A DNA stretch of 64,000 bases, from contig WRIU01000008.1 of NCBI GenBank assembly GCA_009782565.1, positions 1-64,000 of the forward strand, in the 5' to 3' direction. A program made the translations under genes and the position numbers. This DNA comes from Betaproteobacteria bacterium. Its GTDB lineage: Bacteria > Pseudomonadota > Gammaproteobacteria > Burkholderiales > Rhodocyclaceae. Below are positions 52,005 to 60,908 of the stretch, piece by piece. Each line of letters opens with the position of its first letter. Position 1 is the stretch's first letter. The notes below the pieces were generated by a model. That model searched no databases. It was not told the origin of the DNA and worked only from the letters and a program-made list of their open reading frames with translations.

Positions 52005-52547
52005 TCACTTTTTCTTCAAAGGAGGACGTTGAGCGGCATTATATGTAATCCACATTGTCCCAGATCGTCCGATCTCCGAGAGCTGTGCTTCACGCGAAGT
52101 TGCTTTTGATCCCGACAATTTTATAATTAGGTCATTGAATTTACTGAAACCTTGTGATCCAGTAATCTCGATACAACCAATTGATGCAAATAGTTCAGAT
52201 GTATTATCCGGGCCGTCGTGAATCAAGAAGTTGTCATAAACTTGCCATGCTCCGTTTTCATCTGAACGCGCGCTGTGCACCCTATAGCTGCCAATCCATG
52301 CCTTTATCATATGCTTTTGATGGTCGGCCAATCCTACAACCTGTGGTGTTTTTCCATCCTTACACATGACACCAAACCGCAGTACCGTAAATTTTTCCAG
52401 TACAGACTTTCCCGTATCATCACTTCCAGTCACAGTACATGAATAAACAGGAATTGAAAAAACTCCAAGATGTTCTCCTTTCGGGTAAGCCCATGTCGGA
52501 TATTCACCAATAGGCACGCCCCCGATCCTGATTTCCACAGTACGCAT
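52005..52547 (-). CDS. L,D-transpeptidase-like (YkuD-fold) protein, candidate cell-wall toxin
   Basis: The 180-residue protein has no signal peptide. Its second half carries a histidine block (AWQVYDNFLIHDGPDN) followed by a cysteine block ELFASIGCIEITGSQGF, the order and spacing of the YkuD catalytic His and S-x-G-C-I motif. YkuD enzymes form or edit 3-3 crosslinks, and signal-less versions serve as type VI secretion effectors (Tlde-like). With an exported small partner immediately downstream and low GC, an effector/immunity pair is likely. No Hcp, VgrG or PAAR gene is nearby, and the assignment needs structure comparison. Confidence 0.5.
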   Translation of the reverse strand: MRTVEIRIGGVPIGEYPTWAYPKGEHLGVFSIPVYSCTVTGSDDTGKSVLEKFTVLRFGVMCKDGKTPQVVGLADHQKHMIKAWIGSYRVHSARSDENGAWQVYDNFLIHDGPDNTSELFASIGCIEITGSQGFSKFNDLIIKLSGSKATSREAQLSEIGRSGTMWITYNAAQRPPLKKK

Positions 52548-52674
52548 TTATCATGCCTCCTCTGCTTAATGTCTATAGTTTCATATTGTACGCATGACTT
52601 TAGCTTAGGCGCAATGGGCGATCGCTATCGCAACATCATTCACTACCGCCTAGTTAAATATATAGTTCCCAAAA

Positions 52675-53217
52675 TTATTGGTACAAAAATGCTGTCCGCA
52701 TCTTCATTGCCGTCTCGTGAGAGCAATTCTCCCGAACCCGGTCGATGCGTTGGTCTTTCACTTTTTCCAGGAGCGGAGGCAAAGATCCGTGGCCGGGAAT
52801 GGTAAGGTCAGGGGCGATTTCGGCCAGCGGCAGGAGGACGAAAGCGCGTTGGTGCAGACGGGGATGGGGCAGGGTGAGCGTTGGGGATTGCATTACCGTT
52901 TCGCCGTGCAGGAGCAGGTCGAGGTCAACGGGGCGCGGCGCGAGCGCGGCGGTGGTACGGAGGCGGCCAAAGGCAGATTCGATGCCGAGAAGGGCATTGA
53001 GCAGCGCCTGGGCGGAAAGGCCGGTATCTAGGGCAATGACGGCGTTGATGTAGTCGGGGTGCGGGCTGCTGACCCCCAGTGGCGCGCTGCGGTAGTACGA
53101 GGAACAGGCGGCAATCCGCGTTTCCGGCAAGGCCGCGAGGGCTTCCAGGACACGGGGCAGGGTGGCGAAAGGGTCGCCGAGGTTGGCTCCGAAACCGATG
53201 AAGGCGCGCGCGGGCAT
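52675..53217 (-). CDS. folK: 2-amino-4-hydroxy-6-hydroxymethyldihydropteridine pyrophosphokinase
   Basis: FolK transfers pyrophosphate from ATP to hydroxymethyldihydropterin in folate synthesis. The 180-residue protein begins ARAFIGFGANLGDP, has SSYYRSAPLG, the PROSITE-type RPVDLDLLLHG and LPHPRLHQRAFVLLPLAEIAP. It is five bases after pcnB, the usual pair in betaproteobacteria. Its C-terminal tail (HETAMKMRTAFLYQ) is longer than usual and runs into the low-GC DNA, suggesting the old 3' end was changed by the insertion. Confidence 0.95.
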   Translation of the reverse strand: MPARAFIGFGANLGDPFATLPRVLEALAALPETRIAACSSYYRSAPLGVSSPHPDYINAVIALDTGLSAQALLNALLGIESAFGRLRTTAALAPRPVDLDLLLHGETVMQSPTLTLPHPRLHQRAFVLLPLAEIAPDLTIPGHGSLPPLLEKVKDQRIDRVRENCSHETAMKMRTAFLYQ

Positions 53218-53222
53218 CGTTT

Positions 53223-54572
53223 TTAAGAGCTTGGTTCGGGTGGGGTGGCTTCGGCAGGTTTGCGGCGGCTTCGCCGCCGCTTGCGCGCGGGAGCCTTGCC
53301 GCTACCCGTGGCGGCGCGCAGCAATTCTTCGCGCTCGTCTTGGCTGGCATGGGCGAAGCGGTCCCACCAGGCAGGGAGTTCTTCCGGGATGCCACCCGCT
53401 TGTGCACGCAGGAGGAGGAAATCCCAAGCGGCACGGAACCTCGGATGTTCGATCAGCCGGTAGGGCATCCGTCCCGCGCGTTTGTCGAAACGTGCTTGCA
53501 GCCCCCAGAGTTCCTTGATGTCCCCGGCAATGCGGCGGGTAATCGCGAGCCTTTCCGCCTGGGCGGCGAGAACCTCATCCATTGCGTCGAAAAGCGCCGG
53601 ATAGGGTGGCTCACCGGCGGCTTGCCGCTCTTTCCATGTCCGCGACACTTCAGGCCAGAGCAGGGCGGCGAAAAGAAAACTGGGCGAAACGGGTTTGTCC
53701 GCGCGTACCCGCGCGTCAGTGTTTTCCAGCGCCAGCCAGAGGAATCGCTCGGCGACGGGTTGGTCGAGAACGATGTCGAGCAAGGGCAACAGGCCGTGGT
53801 GCAAGCCTTCCTCGCGCAGTTGGCCGATGCAGCGCACGGCGTTACCCGACATGAGCAGTTTCAGGGTTTCGTCGAAGAGCCGCGCCGCCGGTACGTTTTC
53901 GAGCAGGTCGGCCATGCTGCGGATCGGCGCTCGCGCGGCAGGGTCGATGACAAGACCGAGCTTGGCTGCCAGCCGCACCGCGCGCAGCATGCGGACAGGG
54001 TCTTCGCGGTAGCGGGCGCGCGGCTCGCCGATGACCCGTAGCATTTTTTGTTGCAGGTCGGCTACGCCGTGATGGTAGTCGACGATGGTTTCGGTGAGCG
54101 GGTCGTAATAGAGGGCGTTGACGGTGAAATCCCGCCGGATGGCGTCCTCGGCCTGGGAGCCGTAGATATTGTCGGCGAGCACCCGCCCATGCCTGTCCGT
54201 TTCGGCGGCCTGATTGGCCCGGAAGGTGGAAACCTCGATGGTTTCCTGCCCGTTCATGATGTGGACGATCTTGAACCGGCGGCCGATGATGCGCGAGCGG
54301 CGAAAAAGCGCCCGGACTTCCTCGGGCGTGGCGCTGGTGGCGACATCGTGATCCTTCGGCGTGTGCCCGATCAGCAAGTCCCGAACCGCGCCGCCAACGA
54401 TATAAGCCTGATGGCCGCGATTCTGAAGCGTGGCGCAGACTTTGACCGCGCCGGGGCTGACTTGTTCGCGACGGATACCATGTTGGCTGACAGGGATGCG
54501 GGCTGGTTCGGCAGAAGCGGAAAAAGGCAGCGCACGATGGTTGAAAACCCTGTGCAGCAACTTGCGAATCAT
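53223..54572 (-). CDS. pcnB: Poly(A) polymerase I
   Basis: PcnB adds short poly(A) tails to RNAs, marking them for decay. The 449-residue protein has the class II nucleotidyltransferase core YIVGGAVRDLLIG with KDHDVATSATPEEV (two catalytic Asp), the flexible-loop and RNA-binding helices (RYREDPVRMLRAVRLAAKLG) and a basic, disordered C-terminal tail (KAPARKRRRSRRKP). The long N-terminus (PVSQHGIRREQVSPGA) separates PcnB from CCA-adding enzyme. Confidence 0.95.
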   Translation of the reverse strand: MIRKLLHRVFNHRALPFSASAEPARIPVSQHGIRREQVSPGAVKVCATLQNRGHQAYIVGGAVRDLLIGHTPKDHDVATSATPEEVRALFRRSRIIGRRFKIVHIMNGQETIEVSTFRANQAAETDRHGRVLADNIYGSQAEDAIRRDFTVNALYYDPLTETIVDYHHGVADLQQKMLRVIGEPRARYREDPVRMLRAVRLAAKLGLVIDPAARAPIRSMADLLENVPAARLFDETLKLLMSGNAVRCIGQLREEGLHHGLLPLLDIVLDQPVAERFLWLALENTDARVRADKPVSPSFLFAALLWPEVSRTWKERQAAGEPPYPALFDAMDEVLAAQAERLAITRRIAGDIKELWGLQARFDKRAGRMPYRLIEHPRFRAAWDFLLLRAQAGGIPEELPAWWDRFAHASQDEREELLRAATGSGKAPARKRRRSRRKPAEATPPEPSS

Positions 54573-54707
54573 TTTAATGTCATTTTTTGAAAGTAAATCA
54601 GGCGCGTAATATTACCTGATACGCGCTCGCTCCACAGCGAAGCATTTGGGGTTGCCCTGGCTTTCGAGCAGGTATGACCCGAAGTAATTCTCAAACTCCA
54701 TAAACGT

Positions 54708-55829
54708 TCAGCCCTGGAGTCTGCCGCCGCATTCGCCACAAAAAAGATCGCCAGCTTGGGTCGGTGTCCGGCAGTGGGGGCAAATCTGGGTCGTTTCCGC
54801 GTTTTCCGCTACTGTGGCCGCAGGAACTGTTTCCGCGAGAAGCGATGCCAGGATGTCCTGTGTGTCGTTGCCTGGGGCGCTGCTCATGTCGCTGGTTGCT
54901 TGTGGGGCAGGCTGGATGATCGGTTCTTTTTTATTGGCGCTCTGGAACACGGGATTCCTGGCATATTCCCGCACCCTGATCGGAGGCAGATCCTTTGTGA
55001 TCCGCAGGTAAATCAGGTTGAGACCCATCATGGTCATGGCCGTGAGAGCGGTTAGAAACAACATCAGACCCGTCATGGAGCCGAAGATGATCGCGAACGT
55101 ATATTTGGGCGAACTGAAGAGGGATATTAGCGAATCGCTCAGGATGGATGCCGATATTCCCAGAACGAACGGGCTGCCCGCGAAAACGATACTGACCAGG
55201 ATGAAGTTGGCCAGGCCGATGAGCACGGCGAGCAGGAACAGGTTGAGCAGCAATTCCACGGCGCGGTTGGCAGCGATCCGCCAGAGTGTCTCCAGGATCT
55301 CGTGGATGGTTGCGCCGCTCCAGGCGGCGGGACAGGCCATCGACAATCCCGCTATGAGGCCAAAATACAGTAAACCGGCCAATATCAAGAGTACCGGGAA
55401 AAGTACGGCATAGAGCACCGGGCCGACGGCAGGCAGTTTGCATATGAAAAGCAACAGGCCGAGGAAGAGGCAGAAGATCACCATCAGTACGACGCCGAGC
55501 AGCGCGATGCCAAGAATACGCAAAAAGGAGGGAATGCCGTCGGATACGGCTTTGCGAAGCGGCCGCGGCGTTTGTCCACGCGCCTGATCCATGAGTAGCA
55601 AACCGGCAACGGAAGTCCCGGCGGGCAATATCAGCAATAGGGTCGGGAAGATGAGCAGAACCGTTGCGAGAGAAACGGAACCGGTCAGGGCATATCCCAG
55701 GAAAGGCAGAGCGAGCGCCGTTAAGTTTGTGGCGAGAAGGACGAACAGGGCTTTTTCGTTGCACAGAGCCTTGGGGATATGCGATAGGCCAAAATGGAGG
55801 ATTCCCGTTTCAGACAGGTTTTGGCTCAT
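54708..55829 (-). CDS. Multi-pass membrane protein with C-terminal zinc ribbon
   Basis: The 373-residue protein has six or more hydrophobic helices (from about residue 28 to 280), then a soluble tail ending in a zinc ribbon CPHCRTPTQAGDLFCGECGG. The membrane part resembles generic DUF-type permease-like proteins rather than a known transporter. It is the third gene of a run with two other zinc-ribbon membrane proteins (gap 34 bases to the upstream one), suggesting a shared pathway, perhaps envelope assembly. I do not recognise a named family. Confidence 0.55.
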   Translation of the reverse strand: MSQNLSETGILHFGLSHIPKALCNEKALFVLLATNLTALALPFLGYALTGSVSLATVLLIFPTLLLILPAGTSVAGLLLMDQARGQTPRPLRKAVSDGIPSFLRILGIALLGVVLMVIFCLFLGLLLFICKLPAVGPVLYAVLFPVLLILAGLLYFGLIAGLSMACPAAWSGATIHEILETLWRIAANRAVELLLNLFLLAVLIGLANFILVSIVFAGSPFVLGISASILSDSLISLFSSPKYTFAIIFGSMTGLMLFLTALTAMTMMGLNLIYLRITKDLPPIRVREYARNPVFQSANKKEPIIQPAPQATSDMSSAPGNDTQDILASLLAETVPAATVAENAETTQICPHCRTPTQAGDLFCGECGGRLQG

Positions 55830-55863
55830 GCAAATCTCCAGGAAAACGATTTATCCGGCGAGT

Positions 55864-57288
55864 TCAAAGTGACGCTCCCCTGCATTCGGGCAGATCACTC
55901 CACTGGCTCGTGCAATACTGTCTGCGTACCCTCTCACGGCAGAAGAAGCTCCGGCAATTCGACAGGTCATCGCGCATCTGCCAGAGCCAGGGCGGAGTGG
56001 CCGGTTGCGGATTCGTTGCCGTTCGGGCAGGCGCACGCGTTGGGGGAGGCGCGTCTGCCATCTCTTGGTACATTTCAACGGGTTCAGGTTCGAGCATCTC
56101 GGCAGGTTCGGGCGTGGCTGTGGCGGCTTGCGTCGGCGTGGGCATCGGTATGAGCGCCGGAGCGGATGTTTGAGCGGGTGTTTGAGCAGATGTCCGAGCG
56201 GGTGTTTGAACAGGTGTTTGAGTGGGTATTGGTGCTGTGGGTTCGGTAGGCGTGGGAAGCGGGTAGGGAACTTCGCTATCACTGGTTTCGGCCAAATTAT
56301 GTTGATTATTATGTCGGCCTTGCTGCTGGTTCATTGGTAGCGATGGGATGCTCATCAATTCTGGTTCCGAGCCCGGTTCCGATATTGATACCTGTTCCAC
56401 CGCTGGTTCTACTACTGGTTTCGGGTTGGATGCCAGCGTGTTTTCCGTCGAAGAGCCGGGCGTAGGAGGTTCGGTATCGGGAAGAGGTTCAGAAGACAGC
56501 GTTTGCGGCAACGCGCCTGAGCTTTCCGTTTCTCCGGAATTCCACCATAAAAGCCCGCCCAGGAACACGATCAGGACGAGTGCAGCGATACCGAGCGCGG
56601 CGGGATGGATGCTTTTTCGAATGGACTGCGTTGGTACGGGGGACGATTCGAGCCAGGATGGTTTCGCCGCGATACGGTCGTCCCTCTCCGGGAAGACAAA
56701 CGTTTCGGCTGCGAGAGGGGAGGCAGGTTCGTCTTGAACCGTGCTTGCGGTGTTTGCGGGAATGAACGGCTCGGCCAGCGTATTTGGCCTGAGAGGCTTT
56801 GCGTGCCCGCGCGCTTTTTTGTTTTTCTTCCTGCGATGGCCGTGTTTGGCATTATTGCCGGAAAAAATCATCGTCGGTACAGTGGATGCGGTCGTCATGG
56901 CATCCGGTTGCGGCGGCGGCGTGGAAAGCGGTTTCTGTAGTAGGCTGGTTGCTTTGAGTTCGGACAGAAGGATGGTCTTATTGCTGTCTGGGGGTTGCTG
57001 CGTGGCGGTGGCTGGTTCTTGTGGCGTTTCAGGCGCTTTGAGCGTGGACAGCAAAACGGTCGAATCGTTGTCCGTATCTGGCGGCGTGGCGGTATCCGGT
57101 TCTTGTAGCGTTTCGGGCGTCTTGAGCGTGGACAGCAGTACGGTCGAATCGTTGTCCGAATCTGGCGGTATGGTGGCAGTTGGATCGGTGAGTGTCAGTG
57201 CGTTGCCTGTTTGTAGCGATGCTCCGCATTGCATGCAAAATTTTGGAAACCGTGCCCCAAGATCAGCGCCACAAGACGTACATAACAT
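55864..57288 (-). CDS. Zinc-ribbon / single-span protein with four-cysteine tail
   Basis: The 474-residue protein has an N-terminal zinc ribbon (CTSCGADLGARFPKFCMQCG, residues 3-22). A low-complexity cytosolic part holds three copies of a motif N-D-S-T-V-L-L-S-T-L-K (45-56, 73-84, variant 102-112). One transmembrane helix lies at about 229-249, followed by a Pro/Thr-rich linker and a C-terminal module with C-x4-C-x8-C-x9-C (NCRSFFC...YC...PEC). The last module is shared with the next protein upstream. The Thr motifs look like FHA-type phosphothreonine ligands. Function unknown. Confidence 0.5.
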   Translation of the reverse strand: MLCTSCGADLGARFPKFCMQCGASLQTGNALTLTDPTATIPPDSDNDSTVLLSTLKTPETLQEPDTATPPDTDNDSTVLLSTLKAPETPQEPATATQQPPDSNKTILLSELKATSLLQKPLSTPPPQPDAMTTASTVPTMIFSGNNAKHGHRRKKNKKARGHAKPLRPNTLAEPFIPANTASTVQDEPASPLAAETFVFPERDDRIAAKPSWLESSPVPTQSIRKSIHPAALGIAALVLIVFLGGLLWWNSGETESSGALPQTLSSEPLPDTEPPTPGSSTENTLASNPKPVVEPAVEQVSISEPGSEPELMSIPSLPMNQQQGRHNNQHNLAETSDSEVPYPLPTPTEPTAPIPTQTPVQTPARTSAQTPAQTSAPALIPMPTPTQAATATPEPAEMLEPEPVEMYQEMADAPPPTRAPARTATNPQPATPPWLWQMRDDLSNCRSFFCRERVRRQYCTSQWSDLPECRGASL

Positions 57289-57451
57289 GAATGACTACCT
57301 GCCATTAAGCCAGTGTTTGCCCGACATGCCGGGTTTCGCCCGAAAGCACAAAAGTATCATCATAAAAGCTCATTATCATACCAGCCTTTCCGGCAAGGCA
57401 ATGCGTGGATTCCTTTATCGTGGATGCTCGTGAAGGTTCTGTTTGACTGAA

Positions 57452-58078
57452 TCACAGTGCGGATCTGCATTCGGGCACACGGTTCCAATGCCCTTTGCAA
57501 TACTTTTGTTGCACTCTCTTGTTACAGCGATAGTCTTCACATTGGCTCAATTCCATGCGTAAGTTGAAAAGGTCGAGTCGCGGCCTGGGTGGAGGAGGTG
57601 ACGGAGGATCCGGCGGCACAGGAAGAGGATCCAGTGGTGCGGGAGGAGGATCTGGTGGTGCAGGAAGAGGATCTGGCGGCGTGGGAGGAAGATCCGGCGG
57701 CGTGGGAGGAAGATCCGGCGGTGCGGGAGGAGGTTCCGGCGACGCGGGAGGAGGATTCGGCGACGCGGGAGGAGGATTCGGTAGCGCGGAAGGAGGATCC
57801 GGCGAGTCGAAAGTTACTTTCCCCATCCCCAATTTCCACCATGCAATAGCCACAATCACTGCGAAAGCGCCCAGGCCAAGCAACCAGAGTAATCCAGTGC
57901 GCTTCTGGGCGGGCACGGAAACGAGCGGGGATGTGGAGGGAGGCGTTGTTGTTTTTTCCTGGCTCGTCGGCGTGATGTTTTGTGTGCTGGAATCCGATTG
58001 GCGCAACGGCGAGCCACAACGGGGGCAGGACCTGTTGGTCCATGACCCCAGATTAGAGCCGCATGAAGTGCAATACAT
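57452..58078 (-). CDS. Small paralogue: zinc ribbon, one membrane helix, proline repeats, four-cysteine tail
   Basis: The 208-residue protein repeats the neighbour's layout in miniature. It has a zinc ribbon (CTSCGSNLGSWTNRSCPRCG, 3-22), a helix at about 61-82, ten 7-residue Pro-rich units (94-163) and a tail with C-x4-C-x8-C-x9-C (QCEDYRC...YC...PEC). The last spacing is identical to that of the 474-residue protein, so the tail is a true module. With an N-in/C-out topology the ribbon is cytosolic and the four-cysteine module periplasmic. Function unknown; a spacer reaching through the cell wall is plausible. Confidence 0.5.
   Translation of the reverse strand: MYCTSCGSNLGSWTNRSCPRCGSPLRQSDSSTQNITPTSQEKTTTPPSTSPLVSVPAQKRTGLLWLLGLGAFAVIVAIAWWKLGMGKVTFDSPDPPSALPNPPPASPNPPPASPEPPPAPPDLPPTPPDLPPTPPDPLPAPPDPPPAPLDPLPVPPDPPSPPPPRPRLDLFNLRMELSQCEDYRCNKRVQQKYCKGHWNRVPECRSAL
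57590..57799 (-). repeat. Ten tandem 21-bp units (proline-rich coding repeat)
   Basis: On the plus strand the units read like GGCGGCGTGGGAGGAAGATCC. They encode the 7-residue units D-P/L-P-P-x-P-P. Several units are identical, showing recent slippage, and length variation between strains is likely. No in-frame break is visible. Confidence 0.8.
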
Positions 58079-58162
58079 GTTTTCTGTTTTTTAGCCGGAT
58101 TTTGTGAATAAATGGATTATGTGCAATACGGAACCGGAAAAGGTGGTTTGTGCGCGAGTTTT

Positions 58163-58834
58163 CTACTTTGCCTCACGCAGTGTCAGAATTTGCCAACCAT
58201 ATTCATGTGCGACCGCGCGCAGGATTTCGTCCGGATCGACCGCGACCGGGTGCGAGACCTGTTGCAGGAGCGGCAAATCGTTATGGGAATCGCTGTAAAA
58301 CCAACTTTTCTCAAAGCAGCCGAGGTTCAGCCCCATTGATTCCAGCCAGGCTTCAACCCGCGCGATCTTGCCGGACTTGAACGCAGGGATACCCCTCGAT
58401 TTGCCGGTAAAAACACCGTTTTCCTGTGCCGGAATGGTGGCGATGAGATGCGCGATGCCGAATTCGCGCGCAATCGGCCAGGTGATGAAGCTGTTGGTGG
58501 CCGTCACCAGCGCGGTAAGCGCGCCACTTTGCAGGTGTTCGTCGACGAGTGCCCGCGCGGCGGGGGGAATCATCGGGCGGATGTGGCGGGTCATGAATTC
58601 ATCGCGCCAGACGTCGAGCTGTGCGCGTGGGTGTTGGGCGAGCGGGGCAAGCTGGAAATCGAGAAATTCGTAAATGTCCAGTGTGCCCGCCTTGTATTGT
58701 TCGTAAAAGACGAGGTTGCGCGTCTCTTGCGCGCTTGCGTCGAGCACGCCTTTTTCAATCAGAAATTGTGTCCAGGCGACATCGGAGTCGCCTGCGATCA
58801 GAGTGTTGTCAAGGTCGAAGAGAACGAGGTTCAT
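58163..58834 (-). CDS. HAD superfamily phosphatase (SerB-like, IB subfamily)
   Basis: A 223-residue HAD hydrolase. Motif I is LFDLDNTLIAGDSD, motif II LVTATNSF, the lysine region is FKSGKIARVEAWL and motif IV is YSDSHNDLPLLQQV, as in HAD-IB/SerB-like phosphatases. In this neighbourhood (hda, pcnB, folK) such a gene is standard in betaproteobacteria and its substrate is unsettled (sometimes called histidinol-phosphatase-like). The ATG at 58834 is chosen by family sequence; the frame extends upstream over the hda stop. Confidence 0.85.
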   Translation of the reverse strand: MNLVLFDLDNTLIAGDSDVAWTQFLIEKGVLDASAQETRNLVFYEQYKAGTLDIYEFLDFQLAPLAQHPRAQLDVWRDEFMTRHIRPMIPPAARALVDEHLQSGALTALVTATNSFITWPIAREFGIAHLIATIPAQENGVFTGKSRGIPAFKSGKIARVEAWLESMGLNLGCFEKSWFYSDSHNDLPLLQQVSHPVAVDPDEILRAVAHEYGWQILTLREAK

Positions 58835-58884
58835 AACGGTTTGGCAAATGGGAAAAAGGATGCGCTCCAGAGATGTTTCATGTG

Positions 58885-59580
58885 TCAGATGCACAGCCCT
58901 TGCTGCATGAGTTCGCGCAGCAGCGGCAACGTGACCGGGCGCTTGTGTTCGAGCGAGGCGGCATCGAGCGCATCGAGCGCCGCCGCCATGCCCGGCGGGT
59001 CGCGGCGGGCGTGGGTCAACAGAAAACTAGTTACTTCCTTGGTTAGTTGCAATCCGCGCCGCGCTGCGAGCGAATGCAGGATGGCGTCTCGCGTGGCATC
59101 GTCGAGCGGACGGACTTCAAAAATCAGGCTTTGCCCGATGCGAGTACGCAGGTCTTCGCGTAAGGCGGGCGCAAGCCCTTTGGGCGCGGAGGGGCCGGAG
59201 AGCAGCAGCGATTGGGCATTGGCGCGCGCGCGGTTGAAGGCGTTGAAGAGCATGACCTGAGCCTCGGCAGGCAGTTGGTCGATGTCGTCGATGGCCAACA
59301 AAGCGTTTTCGTCGTCCGGTAGGTAGCCGGCGAGATCGGGAGCACTTAGAAAAAAAGCCGGATGGCCTTCATCGAGGGCGCGGGCGACTGTGGCCCGGAG
59401 CAGGTGGCTGCGTCCGCTGCCGGAGCCTCCCCACAGGTAGAGATGTGAGACGGGCATCCGTCCGGGTTGGGCGGCGGCGAGCCGCGCGAGGCTTTCCAGC
59501 AATTCGGCGTTGCCGCCGGGGACGAAGTTTTCCAGTGTTGGCGGGCGATCCGGCCGCAGATCGAGAAAGAGCTGCTTCAC
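58885..59580 (-). CDS. hda: DnaA regulatory inactivator Hda
   Basis: Hda, with the sliding clamp, stimulates ATP hydrolysis by DnaA after initiation. The 231-residue protein has the clamp-binding N-terminus QLFLDLRPDRPPTLENF, a P-loop LWGGSGSGRSHLLRA (Arg where Lys is usual), Walker B AIDDIDQL and sensor segments. Its start overlaps the AI-2E permease stop. Confidence 0.93.
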   Translation of the reverse strand: MKQLFLDLRPDRPPTLENFVPGGNAELLESLARLAAAQPGRMPVSHLYLWGGSGSGRSHLLRATVARALDEGHPAFFLSAPDLAGYLPDDENALLAIDDIDQLPAEAQVMLFNAFNRARANAQSLLLSGPSAPKGLAPALREDLRTRIGQSLIFEVRPLDDATRDAILHSLAARRGLQLTKEVTSFLLTHARRDPPGMAAALDALDAASLEHKRPVTLPLLRELMQQGLCI

Positions 59581-60731
59581 GCCGCGTTCCCGGTTTCGGT
59601 AGCGCTATCGTGGGGTGCCGCCGCTGTTGTCGTGTTTTCGGGTGGGTCGGCTCCGTTTGGGTCGCCGGGGCCGAGGTAGACGGGGCTGGCAAACCATGCC
59701 GAGGCAATTTCACGCAACCCGACGAGGAGCGCCGCGCTGGCAGGCAGCGCAATGAGTACGCCAACAAAGCCGAACAACTGGCCGAAGGCCAGCAGGGCGA
59801 AGATCACCGCCAGCGGGTGTAGGCCGATGCGTTCGCCGACGAGGTAGGGGGTGAGGATAAAACTCTCGATCAGTTGCCCGATGCCATAGACGATGGCTAC
59901 GCCGATGAGCGGTTCCCATCCGCTGCCCTGGAGCAGCGCGCTGAGTACGGCCAGCACCAGCCCGCCGCCAAAACCGATATAGGGGATGAAGGTCAGCAGC
60001 CCCGTGAGTACGCCGACCGGTAGCGCGAAATCGAGCCCGGCCAGCGTGAGTCCCACGCTGTAATACGTGGCCAGCAGCAACATGACCGACACCTGACCCC
60101 GACAGAATTGCGACAACACGGTATCAATTCCAGTTGTTATCCGTTGTGCGCGTGGCAGCCATGGGCGCGGCAGCGCACGGGAAAGTCCCGCGATGATGCG
60201 CGGCCATTCCTGGAGCAGATAGAAAGTGACGATGGGAATCAGTGTCAGGTTGATGAATATCGCGGCAATCGCCATGCTGCTCTGGCCGATGTGCCTGAGC
60301 AGGATCGGTAGCAAATCTTGCGCGCCATCGAGGAATTGCCCGATCCACGCATGGAATTGCGCCGATTCGAGTTGGAGTTGTATGTCGAAATACTTGTTGA
60401 GCAGGGGGGATGCGTGTTCATTGAACAGTTCGATCAGTTTTGGCAGCCTTTGCGCCAGCATCACCGCCTTGCTATAGAGCATCGGCAGCAGCACGAGCGC
60501 CAGCGCGGTGAACACAAGGCCCAACCCCGCGATGACCAGCAATACCGCCGCCGGGCGCGGCAACCGTCGGCGAGCCAGGGCGTCGACCGCCGGATTGCAC
60601 AGATAGGCGAACACAGTGGCCAGTGCGAACGGTGTCAGGATGGGCGCGAGCAGCCAGAGCAGGGCGGCCAGCGCCAGCGCAAACCCTGCCCAGGCGGCGG
60701 TTTGCAGATGAAGAGGGCGAAAAATAAACAT
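59577..60731 (-). CDS. perM: AI-2E family transporter (PerM-like)
   Basis: A polytopic membrane protein of 384 residues with about eight helices and the family blocks FAYLCNPAVDALARR, FYLLQEWPRIIAGLSRALP and GVLTGLLTFIPYIGFGGG. Members include TqsA (AI-2 export) and Na+/H+-antiporter-like proteins; substrate is unknown here. The stop overlaps hda, an old pairing in this class. The ATG at 60731 has GAG eight bases upstream; a GTG nine bases earlier is also possible. Confidence 0.85.
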   Translation of the reverse strand: MFIFRPLHLQTAAWAGFALALAALLWLLAPILTPFALATVFAYLCNPAVDALARRRLPRPAAVLLVIAGLGLVFTALALVLLPMLYSKAVMLAQRLPKLIELFNEHASPLLNKYFDIQLQLESAQFHAWIGQFLDGAQDLLPILLRHIGQSSMAIAAIFINLTLIPIVTFYLLQEWPRIIAGLSRALPRPWLPRAQRITTGIDTVLSQFCRGQVSVMLLLATYYSVGLTLAGLDFALPVGVLTGLLTFIPYIGFGGGLVLAVLSALLQGSGWEPLIGVAIVYGIGQLIESFILTPYLVGERIGLHPLAVIFALLAFGQLFGFVGVLIALPASAALLVGLREIASAWFASPVYLGPGDPNGADPPENTTTAAAPHDSATETGNAA

Positions 60732-60745
60732 TTTGGTCACTCTGC

Positions 60746-60770
60746 CATCAATGACGGGGATTGCGCTCGA
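60746..60770. repeat. Dispersed 25-bp repeat, copy 2
   Basis: The reverse complement of copy 1 (35867-35891), sitting in the AI-2E permease upstream region. Both lie in short DNA with CCCCGTCATTGAT cores typical of REP-like elements. More copies are expected elsewhere in the genome. Confidence 0.8.
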
Positions 60771-60908
60771 ATGTTCAAGTAAAATTCCTAGCTTCGGTTT
60801 TTGGGTCGTTCTTTAGGCCGTACCCGTAAAAATTTCTCAAATGTAGCCACTTGGCGGCGTTACCTCAAGCGCCGCTTTCAGAATTTTCGATTTGCCGGAG
60901 AAACGGCC

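Noticed and set aside
57590-57799. CRISPR-like array
   Set aside because: The units are contiguous 21-bp coding repeats with no spacers.
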